Of a stretch of DNA of 64,000 nucleotides, positions 47,292 to 60,717 are shown piece after piece. Source of the DNA: Drosophila persimilis. Taxonomy: Eukaryota; Arthropoda; Insecta; Diptera; Drosophilidae. Position 1 is the first letter of the stretch. The number at the start of each line of letters is the position of its first letter. A program made the translations under genes and the position numbers. The notes beneath the pieces are model-generated. The model was not told where the DNA came from. It searched no databases and worked only from the letters and a program-made list of their open reading frames with translations. The stretch spans positions 1 through 64,000 of the forward strand of contig NW_020825330.1 of the NCBI RefSeq assembly GCF_003286085.1, in the 5' to 3' direction.

Positions 47292-50200
47292 TTTATACAA
47301 TTTCTAAATTGACAGCCAGTGGAAAAACGTCTTCTGATGTCCTACCTGCTATTGAGAAAAAATGGTCATAGGATTAAGCAAAGGATGATTGGATTGGATT
47401 GGATTGGATTCGAATTCTCGTCGAAGACCACAAATTTGACTAACATTTTCGTCTGCGTAGACCAGATATCCAGCTTTAGACAAAGTTGAGCTTTCGATTT
47501 CGATGCTCCGACGCACCGTCCGCGCTATGGAGCGTTAACCACGCAGTGAGAAATAAGAAGAGGTCTCACGCGTGTGTGGGTGTGTGTGCGTGCGTTTGTG
47601 TGTGTGGGAGATACATAGGTGGAACACCGCTGGCTCCTCTCCTCCTTCTGCTCATTGTTTTGGCCTACGAAATGGAAATGGCAGCAAAACCATGCATCAA
47701 AGTAATTAAAGTCACTGTCCAGGGACTTTTTGCTTCGTTAAGGATGACTTCCCCCATCGTCTGTCTGCCTGCCAGCTGCTGGGGACAGCACAACCATAAT
47801 GAGCATACAATTATGCAAAAGTTGAAATGAAATTTCACCATAACTCAGCTGCCACAAGAGGTTGTACTTAGCTGCTGGGTGGTTTGTTGTGGAGAGGAGG
47901 GGCGACCAGATGAAACCACAACGGCGGTGTGCAGCGTCAACCACCACCAGTACAGCCGCGGAATTTTTCCTTTCAATGGAATCCTGCGGCATATCAGAGG
48001 TCTACTAACGATGATGGTGGCTACCTACAAGTAGTTTGAGTCTTGTCTACGATGTCTTGTCTTCGGATCACTGTGGCATCACTGGCCGGCTTAAGCTAGA
48101 TCAAGAGAACCACTGAACTAGATCAAGATGCGGGTCTGAAATTTCATGCCGCCTATTTTATTGCCTAGAATCGAACGTTAAGGGTTAAGGGCGGAGTCCC
48201 ACCGTTCCGTCGCGAAGTGGCAATGTTATGACATTTAACAAGTGCTTATTGCATAAGCAGCGAAGAAAGCAGAAGTTTCGGAGTCTGAACGGAAGCCCCA
48301 TTTGATCTGATTAGGCAGCCTGTGACAGCAACAGGACTTGCATCGCTCCGTCCCCCGGCAATCGCCACTCGGCTGCATCTGAGGCCGGTCCGTGTCCGTT
48401 GACGGGGCAAGTTGTTGTCCAAAGTCCCGAGCCGCAAGTCGCAAGTTCATTAAGCTTGTAAATTGGCAATCAACACCAAAGTTGTGGCTTTGTGTTGGAG
48501 TTAATTAGCCTTTCTATGCCACTGACAGGACAGCCACGGCGGATGGTTGGATGCGGTCTATGCCCTCGCATCGTTATCTTCTGGTCTCTGATCTGTGGTC
48601 GCACCGGCCGCTGTTTCCTGTGCCCAAGAAAAATTATAAGACTCAAGCTATTCAATTTGAAAGCCACATAAATTTTTTAGCAATACGCGACTGCATAAGT
48701 ATTGTAACTGTTATAACTATTTTAACAGTTTGTGGTTTTGAATGGCAGTCGAAGAGGGCTTTAAAGTCTTTTGTTCAGTTAATTGCTGCATTTAGTCCAC
48801 TACAATCACTGCTGTTCACCTTTAAGAGGACTTGTCGTGCCCTGTCCTGGACCTGTCGCGTCCTGTCGCGTCCTATCGCGTCCTGCTCTGCACACGGAGC
48901 CGCCTTACTTGGATCTCTCGACGCTGCTTTATTAAAAATGTAGGCTCCTTTTCTGAGGAAACCCCAAACGAGTGGGTGGCCTGCTTTCCTTGCTCTTTTC
49001 AGAACTCTTTTCCTAGAAAAATTGAAAGAGCTGCCGTTGTCTGACAGACGGCAAACGAGCCTGATATGGGGATAGGGGGGGACCGATAGTCCCGTTACCC
49101 AGAAACGTTTGCCAAAAATGTCAGTTGCAGTTGCCATTTCTGTCTCAATGCTGTCTCTGTCCGACTCTACGTGAGAGCAATTAAAGCCGAAACGAATCGG
49201 AACCAATCGAATCCCCTACTTTTGACCAATCAAATCGAGTTTCGAACTTTGACGAAATTATGGCAGCAAACGTGTGCCGCTCTAATGGAGAGATATTGAA
49301 AAATAGTAAAACGAGATGTACCCTTTCCTTTCTCATCAGCTCTCTCTTGCTTGATTAGGGCAAGCTTTTTCCCCGACCACCCAAACCATATTGTGGCACT
49401 GCAAATATAGCCAGATATATGGAAAATGTCAAAGAAATGTACATTGAAAAGTACACTTTTCCTCACATGGATGTTGATCGAAAATCGTATTGGATTAGGA
49501 CATGCTTGAAGCACGGTGGACATCACCAAACCAACATGTGGTTGAACTGAACAACATGAACAGCATGCAACATTTCTCTCTTGAACATATTTAGGAAAAA
49601 TCAAATGACTTTTCAATTGGTGCCAAAACCGCTCGAAAACCCTTCCTCTCCCTCTCTTTTTGCGATGTGTGTATTTGGTTTGATGATTTCAGTATGTTCT
49701 TTTTCCAGCCCACCCCTCCTGTCCACCTCCCCCAATTTTGTGTTTGATTGATTGACTGAGTCTGGCCGTACAGACAGACGTGCATCCGCATCCGCATACG
49801 CATCCTTAAATACGAGTGGGAATGAAGTGGAGACAGTCGATTGACAGATTGACTCTGTGTCTCACTGTGCATTCCCTGTCCCTGTCTCTGTTCATATCGT
49901 TTCATCAAGGACTAGCTCGATTTCAGTTAAGCTTTGTTTAATGGACTTGCACAAAAATTTTACAAAGCACTTTGGCCAGAGAGCGAAATGGATGAACAAG
50001 AACAGGAACAGAACAGGACCTCAAATCGGGAATTGGATGGAAGGTGCGCCTCTTTCACAAGGGGCAACATCAACATCAGAATGTCGGGCCTGATCCAAAA
50101 AATCGAAAAAATCGAGAATCGGATGTGTAATTTTCACCGAACAACAAATAAGGCGCAAAGCAGCTTTGCCTTTGCCCCCGGTGCCATTTCCGCGCTGAAC

Positions 50201-50642
50201 AAACCCATTTCGGCTCCATTAAATCGGTTTCCCACCAAAAGATTAAGCTTTCCTTTAGCTGCCAACCACAGATTTGGCTTCCGCTTCTTGGTACGAATGC
50301 AAAAAGCAAAGCTAATTGAAGCAGTTTTTTGATAAAGAAAAGGTCAAGGGCTAACCGCACATTCAGCATTCAGTATTCGGCATTCATCCATCCACCATCA
50401 ATGTCCAGATTCATACTTCGATTTGAATATGCTCCATATTTAAAAGTTGCTCGTTCAGACAAACTTTTTCGCTTTTTCTCGTGCGACATCCTGACTAGAT
50501 ACATAACAGCTTTTGCTAATGATTGCCATTGACAGCACTTACTTCGATATTTCGAGAACTCTCTCTCGCTTTCCCATCCTAACTATTCACTACTTTTCAT
50601 CACAGAGCTCTTTGCGAGGGGGTTGACATTGAGATTGTTGCT
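47292..50642. other. upstream flank of the 608-residue gene
   Basis: No coding exon recognised. It includes an (ATTGG)n stretch at 47390-47410 and GTGTGTG runs at 47575-47610. The region may hold the promoter and 5' UTR exons of the gene at 47291, but I cannot place them. Confidence 0.4.
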
Positions 50643-51417
50643 GTTTTTATACCCGATACTCAAAATGAGTCAAAATGAGCTATATTAAATTTGTGGTGAA
50701 AATGAAGGTGTGTAACGTCCAGAAGGAATCGTTTCCGACCCGATAAAGTATATATATTCTTGATCAGCATCAATATACGAGTCGATTGAGCTATGTCTGT
50801 CAGTCCGTCTGTCTATAAAAACTAGCGCGAGCAACGAGATTTTGTATCCAGACTTCTGTGATATGTCAAATGCGATATGCGAAAATTTGTGGCATCCACA
50901 ATTTCAAAGATACGAGAAACGCAGAAAACGCAGAATCGTGGCGAATGACTCTATCTTCTAGACTGCGGAATTTGAACAAGATCGTATAATTATCATAGCC
51001 AGAATGATGAAAACAATTTCGTTCTCTCTCGCTCTGTCTCTCTCTAACACACACTGTGTTATCGGCTGTGCCTATTGCAAAAAGTGAGCGCCTAGATCTC
51101 AGAGACTATAAGAGCTAGAGCAGTGGTAGAGCAGTAGAGAAGTGGTATCCACACTTCTGTAATATCGAACCTCCACAAGTGTATTTGAAAATTTAGCCCC
51201 ACCCTTTTGTCGAATTTGGATCAGATCGCATCATTATTATAGCCGAAAGTAACAAATCAATTTTCAGTGGCTACGCAGTGCCCGACAATATGTTCAGACT
51301 CGTTTTCTGTCTTTCCCGCACGCACTCTTTGTCGCTCAATGCAGACATACTGACTATGTATTGTGTATAAATGTAGAGTTGCGGGCGCAGCAGCAACTCA
51401 CAACGTTCCCCTCGTTG
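50643..51417 (+). mobile_element. DINE-1/ISY-type Helitron, shortened (copy 4)
   Basis: 5' end TTTTTATACCCGATACTC, block CGATAAAGTATATATATTCT, GAGTCGATTGAG, and a much reduced CCGTCTG microsatellite. The 3' end is GTTGCGGGCGCAGCAGCAAC then ACGTTCCCCTCGTT. It is 775 bp with several internal deletions and more substitutions than copies 1 and 3, so probably an older insertion. Confidence 0.83.
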
Positions 51418-52764
51418 ATATCTAGAAGCAGTCGAAAGCGCATGTAAGCCCGACAGATGTGCACGTACAGACAGGCACAAAGAGAAATGGCGCCATGATT
51501 GTTGCTTTCATAGCTGACTTTGGCATTCAGTATTAGAGTAAGCAGCAGCTGCATCTTGGCAACACAAGTGCCTGCAACACAGGCCGATGCCAGGAGATCA
51601 AAGCGCTCCAGGTGGAATTATTCAGAAAAATGAAACAAAAGCAGCGGGAGAACCCGTTGATCAGACCACAAGAGCAGGAGCAGCAACAGGACCAGGCAAA
51701 GGCAAGGTCAAAGTCACGGGCAAAAGATGACATGGACAGAAACTTGGAGGAGTTCCGGCTAGAGAAGCAGCAGCAGACTCATACGAATACGTTTTATATA
51801 TTTAATTCGCTTGGTGGATAAGAGAAGGTCATGCCGATTGGCAGAGGATGGAAAAAAGGTTACGTAAAGTATAGTTTACCTTGAATAAAGTTAAATATTC
51901 TAAAGGCGGTGGGCCCCTGACCGGAGTAAGACATGATCCTGTGAGGGTATGTACATATATCAAGTGTACATACATATATCTCCAAGCTACATTCAGTGCA
52001 AATTCAAACGTCTTTTCCTCCGCCACTTCCTTTGTGTGTGCGGAAAAGTTATGAATTTCTAAAATATCCTCGAAACTTGTTGCACACGGTGCGCCTCCCA
52101 CGACCGCCCGTTTGTTCGCAGCCCTCATCGTTCGTCCGGATGGAGACCTGCGATGGAAACCAGCTTGTTTATGACGTGCATTTGAAATGCGGCCATAACA
52201 TGCACTTGGACTTTGGCCATGGTCATGGTTACGGCTGTGGCATTTAATAGTCCATGAGCGGCCTGTACACTGCCTCCCCCCTCCCGCAGCCGACTATCCC
52301 CGGGGGGAAGCGAGCTGAACTCCTTCAAGGGCGGGACCCCCGACTACGATTGTGCCGTGTTTCCTGCGATTCCGGTCCCAGCTCTCATCTTTGCTCTTCT
52401 CTCTCTCCATCTCTCGGTCTCATAGTCTGTGTGAGATGTTATCCTCCTGGAGCTGTTTCTTTTTTCTAGTTCCGCTGCAGTACCGACAATGATATCACTG
52501 TTAAAAACACCAACCCCCGCCAGCACCCACACCCAGAACCACAGCCACCTTTTTGTTGAAAGATTTTTTCAGTTTGCAGTTTTACATTCGTTCGAATACA
52601 AAGAAAAGGCAATTTATAACTAAAAAGTTGTCATTGAGATCAGATACAGCTATAGTCGGGCGTGCGTACTACATAATACATCAACGCGGCAACCGGAAAC
52701 GGAAATGTCACACATTTGCAGCCGCTGGCAACATTGTGCGGCAGCAGCCACAGAGACACCAACA

Positions 52765-52788
52765 CCAGCAGCAGCAGCAGCAGCAGCA
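52765..52788 (+). repeat. (CAG)n microsatellite
   Basis: Eight consecutive CAG units within a longer CAG/CAC-rich stretch. It is not inside a supported coding frame. Confidence 0.85.
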
Positions 52789-55700
52789 TAAGGAGCAGGA
52801 GCTACTGCTGGGGGCTGTGGGGAGGCCTTCAGGAAGCGAAGCGAAAATAGCAATCAGAACTTAACTGAATTGCAGCACATGACGGTACCACCCTACACCC
52901 TGCCACCCAGGCCACTGTGCCGCGTGTTCCGTGCCGCCCGTGTATACAAAACCCCGCACGCCTGGGGCTGCCGTTGAGCGAATTAAAACATAAATGCATT
53001 TGCAACAGCAGCAGAAGCAGTGGGAGTGGCAGCACGGGCAACACCATCATGACAAGGGGCAGTGCCAGGTCCAAGATGTAACGAGTCCCAACGAAGCTGA
53101 AATACTCTGCTGGGAGTGGGAGTGGTAGCTATAAGTGGGGAGTGGGGAATGGTCGTGCATCGTTGGTCCTAATGGAATCCAATCCAAGCGGACCAAGTGG
53201 AAATCCTGGAAAATCTGCATAGCTCTATAAAATCGGGCAAGAAAAAAAACGCTGGCTGCTCCCAACAACTGTAAAATTGCTACGTCCACTGCCAACTGCC
53301 CCCACTGTCCCACCAAATCCCGTGCCACGTGTGTGTGTGTGTGCATCCAGCAATCTCCCATTTATGTACTGCAATTGGAGCTGGGACTCGGTGAGGGAGA
53401 GGGTGATGAAAGCTTGGTCAGAGGACCCATACAAATTTGTTGTCTATTGAGCGAAGCGTTGGCGATGAACAAGTCCTGTTCTGGTGCTAGACCCCATGTG
53501 CCCCCCGACCACCATCCTTATTCCTGGGCCTGATCTGCCTATGCTTTTGCTTTTGCTTTTTCTTTGCTTCCAATTGAATCAGAATGAATTCAATTGAATT
53601 CGTATGTTGCTCATTGAATACCATAGATTATGGAAAAAATACAACTTTAATTTCCCAGAAAAGAGTATTAGAAATCTGTCCTTCTCTCTGTCTGCCTATC
53701 TGTCTGTCCTTCTGGTTATGCCTCTCTCTTTGTTAATTAAATGTTGATAGGTAATTAAAATGCAGCAAAGAAGGCCTGGAGCTGGGAACTGGGAATGGAA
53801 GAAGCTATGTATGCACATAAGAGGCTTATGAGGCTCCAAACAAAGGCAGAAATTCCTCTCGATCCTGGGATTGGAACTGCTGCGCCTGGACTTGGACTCA
53901 CACATGGACATGGACTTTTGGATATAAACTAGGAAATGGAGTGTTTCCAGGGAAACCATCTTTTGTCCTGTGCCTGCGCCAAACACAATGCAGCCGCCGC
54001 AGCAACGGCCAACAGCCAACAGCCAGTTTCTTGCAGTCAGAAACCAGGGAAAAATGCGGGTGATTCCAGAGGGGATTCTCAGGTCCGAGCCGGGCTTTGA
54101 TAAATGTTTTCGAGCTGCAGTGGTTCTAATTTAATGGAATTTCCAATTTAATTGAATTTGGTTTAGATATGCCGCAAGGCCACCTACACGCGCCCCAAAA
54201 ATATGTATGTGCTATAGAGAGGAGTTTACGTACGAGTATAAGCCGCAACCGCAATCGCACGACTATCCCTCTCTTTCTCTCGCTCGGTCGCTTTTACGAT
54301 TATTACTACCGACGCGACGGACGGCCCACCTCTGAACCCTTGGCAAACTCTAATATCAGCAAAAGGTGCAAAACTAATTAGCTTAGATAACTGAATCATA
54401 AACAACATCCTGCCACAAACAGTGCTAGCCTCACAGGGGCACAGCGGCCCAGCGCAACGTGCAAAAATGTTTCAAAAATTACCCGGAAATTATAGGGGCG
54501 AGTAAAAGTTTCATCAAGTTGCGGTTGCCACTGACAATGCTGCTGGCCTTGCCACTAACACTGGCACTGCCACTGCATGAGCTGCAATGCCGTGGCATAC
54601 GCGAAGACTACTTTTTCCCAGGCACTCAGCAACAGCTGGGAACGGTTCTGGGATTGTATTGCTTTCAAATACCGCTTTTTTGCAAGTGATGCTTGATTGG
54701 GTTTTTAAATTTCTTAACTTATTAGCCTTTCAAGAGATTATGTGTAAAAGTAATTAATGGCACTGTAGGCCAATAAAACGGTTATGTTATTTGATGCAGA
54801 ATTTTGTTTTGTATTTTGTGTGTTTTTCATTTGTGTGGAAATGAAAGTAAAACGCAAGATAATCGGCAGTAAAAGCAATGGAAAGGGCATGCCCTGCCTT
54901 CTCTTCCATTAACAGTTTGCTACACGGCCACACGGTTGAACCATACCTCACCGTGGCCAGTGGCCGCATTCACATGAATCGTTATATGGGCATTAAATAT
55001 TCATGAAATCATTGGAAAATAATAATCCGAGGAGCATGCATGATTTATCATTCATAATGCCCGGTGTCTCTATATGTATCTCCCTTCTTCTTGCTATCCC
55101 TTCCCCCTCTTTGACCTTCGGTTGCCTTTAATTAATTGCTTATTTAACAGAATTTTCCGGATCCGGGGTTGAAGCCGCACTGGCAATGGCAGGACCCTAA
55201 ACCGGATCCGGGTCCATCATCGGGATAAACGGAGGCAACCGCAAAGCTTCCGCCTGTTTCGGACGTGGCACCTCCACCCTCTTGCAACAGATTCTCTCTT
55301 GTCTTGTCGTCTTGTCCAGATTTGAGTTTAATTAAAGATTTGTTACATGTTTACCCCTGCAAGCGGTTAGGCGGAAGTGGTGCGGGTCATTGAGTGCAAA
55401 AAATCCGCATCAGAAAATGCGAGGAGAGGAAATATTATTAGATTCCCCTAAATAAAATAAATAATGCTAGAAATAGCCCCATCCTACTTTCCTTTCTCCC
55501 TGCACTTTGCGGGTAAATAAGGAGAATGTAATTGCAAACGTACATGCATACATATGTACATGTAACGGCCACTATTTGGCGGGAGAAGGAGGAGTGAGAG
55601 GGTTTACCTTATATTTTATATACCTTGGATGCGCCCCTGACCAAACTAGAGAAAGGAAGATTGTTTTTCAACACTCTCTCTCTCTCTCTATCTCATTCTC

Positions 55701-58312
55701 TCGCTGGCTCAATAGTTTTTAGTGCGTAAACATAAATAAATTGTTGAATATTTCGCATGGCTTTTCCAGGGTTCTTGGAGAGAGCATCTCACACCCCACC
55801 ACACCATCCGTCCGTTCCATTCCGTTTGTCCCACTCTAGTCCCCACAGCCACGGCCACAGCCATTTCCATGGCCTTCACCTCTCTCTCGCTCTACACCTT
55901 ACACTTCCTCTTCCACTCCCTCTCCCACTCGAACTCCAAGTCCTCTCATGATATGCTTTTAATGATTTATGGCAAGATTTAAAAAAAAAAGGCAAACGAA
56001 ATAGAAAGAGAAACAGACGAAGAGGAAGAGGAAGAGCGAAAGAATTTCCAACGCCCAACAAGAAAAAGGAAAGCATACTGTGGTTTGTCCCTCCTTGTGC
56101 TTCCGCTCTTTCCAACAAGCGACCGCAAGTTTATTCAATTTGATTTGTTGCCCTCTACCGCCTCCGCCCACGCGCTGGCTTACGATTATTGTTATTAATT
56201 TTACGAAAGAATTTTTGGCTCTGCGGCATTAATAAGAAATAAGAGGACACGAATCGATAGTTAGCAAAAGAGAGTGAGAAAGACAGAGAAGGGAAAGGCG
56301 ACCTTTAATCCAATCAGAGATAGAGACATTAAACATTCAGTGGGATGAAGGTAGATAACGCAGATAACAGATAAAGAGCTGATCAAGAGAGAGGAGCGGC
56401 ACGACCTACATACTCGTAAATGCAAAGGAGCTGAATTGCAAATGCACTAAGAGCCGAAACAGCTCTCTCAATGATGATTAGATCACGAGAGTGGGGGAGA
56501 TGCAGTCAAGCCTATGCATTGTGCTCTGCCCATCACCTGTCAGCTTGTAACAGGATAAAGTGACACATTTAAGCAGGGCTGATTGCAGCACCTTAAGTTG
56601 GTTCCTCTATGCTGCTTTAGAGAGAAGAAGCACTCATATCCATATCCTCTGTCGAGGTAGGACAAACAAAAATATCCTAAATTGCAAAGTTGGCAGTTGG
56701 TAGTGAATGTCGATCGCAGTATGTAAGCAAAGCGGATCGCAGTACCCTCTGACCCTCTGAGTAATCCCTCTTGCACTTGCACTTGCATACAGTCCAGAGT
56801 CCAGTCTGAGGGGGAGGAAAGGAGAGATTAGCTACTGCTTGGAGCTGATCCAAATCAATGGCGTAATGCACAAAGTACAGAAGTAAGCAGCAAGTTGCAA
56901 GCGAAAACAAAGAGTTATCCCAACGAGAAATACTGTGCTAAAGCGGACCCCAAAGTGGACATAAATTCCACTTGAACCCTCATTCCCCCAGTCAGTTGCT
57001 TTTTCATTAGCTTTTGGGGCGGACAGAGGCGTTCCTCCCCACATCGGCCGCTCCTCCCTGTTTCGGTCTCTCTCTCTGTGCGTACGTCTCATGTGGCGTG
57101 CCACTTGGTGCTCAACAAACACTTCAGCGGAGGGGCGTAGTGCAAAAATGAAACATTATAATGACAGTTGTGTGTGTGTGTATCCGTGTGTGGAGAGCAC
57201 AAAAATTGAAATTGAGAATGGCAAAATAATGAATTGTAAATTGCTCCGCCACACACAACACACACATTCGCAGGTAACATCATGTGTATATGTATGTACA
57301 TATGTGTGTGTGTTTGTATGCATGCACATGTACGTATATTAAATTATTTATTGTGCTGCGCAATAAAATCAAATAAAAAGAGTGCTCTCCGCCCTCTGTC
57401 TCCGCCGCTTTCCCTTTTCGAGCAACCTCCTCTGCAACTCGGCAGAGCGAAAATTTAAAAACTAAAATCGATTTCCGCTTGACAAATAACTTAAGTGGCA
57501 GTTTATATGTATGTATATGTACATATTTGCACATACACACACACAAGTGCAGAGGCAGAGAGGGAAGAGAGCGTAAAGAGAGTGCCGGAGACTTTAAAAT
57601 ATATTCCACACGATTAATTTTTGCGATCCATTAAAAAGATTTACTCAAATTGACAGAATCATCGTCGGAGGAGGAGCTGCCGCCCCGTAGACCGCCCGTC
57701 ATCCGTCCGTCGGATGTCCTTGCTGTGTCCAGGGCCCAGGGCCTGTCCTCGAGCCACCCACACCCACACGCACACGCACACATGCGCATACACATACTTT
57801 AACACACATCCCATGGCCCTGGGCCGGCAATGAAAAAATGCTGCCCCCAGGGGCCGTGATGATGGCTGAGAGTGTCTCAATTTGCATGCCGCAACCAGAG
57901 TAAGGGAGCGCGAGTGGAACACAGCCTTAGGGGCTGTATGGCAGGCAGGCAGAGCTAGGGAGGCAGAGATAGATGCCCATTAAATGCATGTAATCATAAA
58001 TTCACACTCATTAAGAGATTTGTGGAGCAGTCGGCACGCAACACCAGAGAATCTGCAAATTGAATTTTCCCGAAATAGAATTACTGCGATTTAGATACCC
58101 TGTAACGGCGGCCCTCTTAATAAAGAGTATTTGTAATGGGATTACCGTGATAGACACGCTCTCCTCATTTAAGAGTTTCAGCAATGCAGGATTATACCAG
58201 GAAATAGAAGATATTGGGCTTTTCTGCTTTAAAAGAATCCTATGAATGGTTTCATGAACAGTAATACAAAATTTCCCATAGTTCCCCTCCCTTTCATTCA
58301 TTCATCTGTCCG

Positions 58313-58345
58313 TCTCTCTCGCTCTCTCTCTCTCTCTCTCTCACT
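58313..58345 (+). repeat. (CT)n microsatellite
   Basis: CTCTCTCGCTCTCTCTCTCTCTC run. The complementary strand is a GA repeat of the type bound by GAGA factor/CLAMP on the Drosophila X. Confidence 0.85.
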
Positions 58346-59913
58346 CTTTCCAGCCGGATTTGGATAAAATTACCATTTAGTTAATGCCAATAAAGTGTCC
58401 ATTATGTACAAGTATTATTATGTATGCGCCCCCCGGCTCCTATGTGTATACCACTGACTGTATCTGTCGCGCTAACTGCATATACATATGTACATATGTG
58501 TAAATATGTATGTATGTATAACACAAATGTATAAAGTGATTTCAAATTAGATCCGCTAAGGCGGTGGAGAGAGGCGGAATCAAACGAAATGGTAATGGTC
58601 ATGCTCGTTCGTACATATCCGTGCATGTCCGTCTCAATGTTGGCCAAGTTATGGATACCTCATTAAGCACTTATCGGTAAATGATGACAAAAGGCTTCAA
58701 TCACATCGCTGCCAATCGAATAGATTCGCCCGAATTCGGTTGGGAAAGGACACCAATGAATTTCTCAATGCGATGGGAAGGGACGCATTTTGCGGGGCCG
58801 ATTAACGTGTCATTACACAGTTCTATGTTTAAAGAACGGAGCCAGCCTCAATTGTTTCTGAATTATCCCTTAATGCTCCACACCACCCCATAATTAACCC
58901 GAATGATAGGTAGAGCCACAGCCAAAGACCGCCTAGCGAAGATCTTGGAACTTCGAACAACACCAAACATCAAGCGAATGGCCAAATGCATTGGGAAAGA
59001 TGGTCGTAATCTTGGCATGAACATTCCTCTGCAGCAGCTCTGTCGATTTTAATGTAAATTAAGTTTTCCTCGTCGAGCCGAGCTGAGACTGAACAAAAAC
59101 TCCAGACGGGAAATGTATCTATCCCGTGGTGCAGTAGCACCAACTGACAGCCTGACAAATTGAGAAACTTAAGAGGCCGCCACTTGGTGGTTTTCTGACT
59201 AGGGGATGGCATGTCGGATGTGGGATCTGTAGAATAGTTGGCCTGGACAGAACAGACGCATAACTTTTTAGTGCCCACAAAAACAAGGCCATTACATGTG
59301 GAAAGCTTTCTTCGGGACAGGGTGGGAAGTCCCGAAGCCATCCAATAAAACACAGCCACTGGCAGTGGCTGTCTCTCATTTTGTGTGCTATTAAAAAGCG
59401 TTGGCCAGCAAAAGCCGGCCAAAAATTGCACAATTAACCGAGCTGCGGCTGGCCATTAAATGAACATTAAGCGCAGTTTCTGGAGGACACCCGGGAGTGG
59501 CTAAAAAGGAGCGGAATGGAATTGAAGTGGGAGTGCGGGCGGAGCAGGTGTATGATGGTGGAGGTCGTAAGCCGCTTCAGTTCTAAGGCCCTGGCAATCA
59601 ATTGAAGAGAAATTTACAGGACGACCAGCACCAGAATAAGGAAGGTCCATATCCATATCCTTATTCCTACTCCTAAAATGTATTTAATTCGTCTTGTAAG
59701 AGCTAGCTATCATCCGCATTTCTCCCAGCATTCCAGCCCTCCAGCCGACCTTGATCTTGATGCCAGTGTTATGTTTGTCATTGAGGCAGGAAAAAACGAA
59801 TATGCGGAAAATGTAACAAAATCTGCTGCAGTGTGGCCTTGACCCAATGCGTGGCATGGGACGAGGACGATGATAGAATCAGAACAAAATTTACCCATTT
59901 ATCGCTTTGTCTC

Positions 59914-60717
59914 TTTTTTTATACCCGATACTCAAAATGAGTATTGGGGTATATTAGATTTGTGGTAAAAGTGGATGTGTGTAACGTCCAGAAGGAATCG
60001 TTTCCGACCCCATAAAGTATATATATTCTTGATCAGCATCAATAGCTGATCAATAGCCGAGTCGATTGAGCCCTGTCTGTCTGTCCGTCTGTTCGTCCGT
60101 CCGTCCGTCCGTCCGTCCGTCCGTCCGTCCGTCCGTCCGTCCGTCCGTCCGTCCGTCCGTCCGTCCCCTTCAGCGCCTAGTGCTCAAAGACTATAAGAGC
60201 TAGAGCAACGACGTGTTATATCCGGACTTCTGTGATATGTCACTGCTACAAGTATATTTCAAAACTTTGCCCCGACCACTTCCGCCCCCACAAAGGGCGA
60301 ATTCAGAGATACGAGAAAACTGAAAACCTATAATCGTAGAGGATAACTATATGTTCTAGAGTGTAAAATCTCAACCAGATCGTATAATTATTATAATCAG
60401 AATCAAGAAAACAATTTCATTCTTTCTCGCTCTGTCTCTCTCTCTAACACACAGGTTTCATGGTCGGTTTGGCCAATTGCAAAATATGAGTTCAAGGATC
60501 TCAGAGACCATAAAAGCTAGAGCAACCAAATTTGGTATCCACACTCCTAATATATCGGACCGAGACGAGTTTGTTTCAAAATTTTGCCACACCCCCTTCC
60601 GCCCCCGCAAAGGACGAAAATCTGGGGCATCCACAAATCTCAGAGACTATTAACGCTAGAGTAACCAAATTTGGTATCCACACTTCTGTTAGATTTCACT
60701 ATAAAACGTATATTTCA
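59914..60717 (+). mobile_element. DINE-1/ISY-type Helitron, 3'-truncated (copy 5)
   Basis: 5' terminus TTTTTATACCCGATACTC and the conserved blocks are present. The element follows copy 1 up to CACTATAAAACGTATAT and then stops matching at about 60717, before the hairpin and terminal ACGTTCCCC. A duplicated AATAGCTGATCAATAGCC lies at 60040-60058 and the CCGT microsatellite is expanded. Confidence 0.83.
60083..60167 (+). repeat. expanded (CCGT)n microsatellite inside Helitron copy 5
   Basis: About 19-20 nearly perfect CCGT units, against 4-8 interrupted units in the other copies. DINE-1 microsatellites of this kind are known to vary in length. Confidence 0.9.

Larger units (their letters stand above)
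51418..59913. other. non-coding stretch, no gene recognised
   Basis: No supported exon. Simple repeats: (CAG)n at 52765-52788, CT-rich runs at 55670-55705 and 58313-58345, TG/CA runs at 53328-53343, 57165-57185 and 57755-57785, and several TACATATG tracts. The hydrophobic frames here derive from CTG- or CTT-rich words. Confidence 0.45.
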
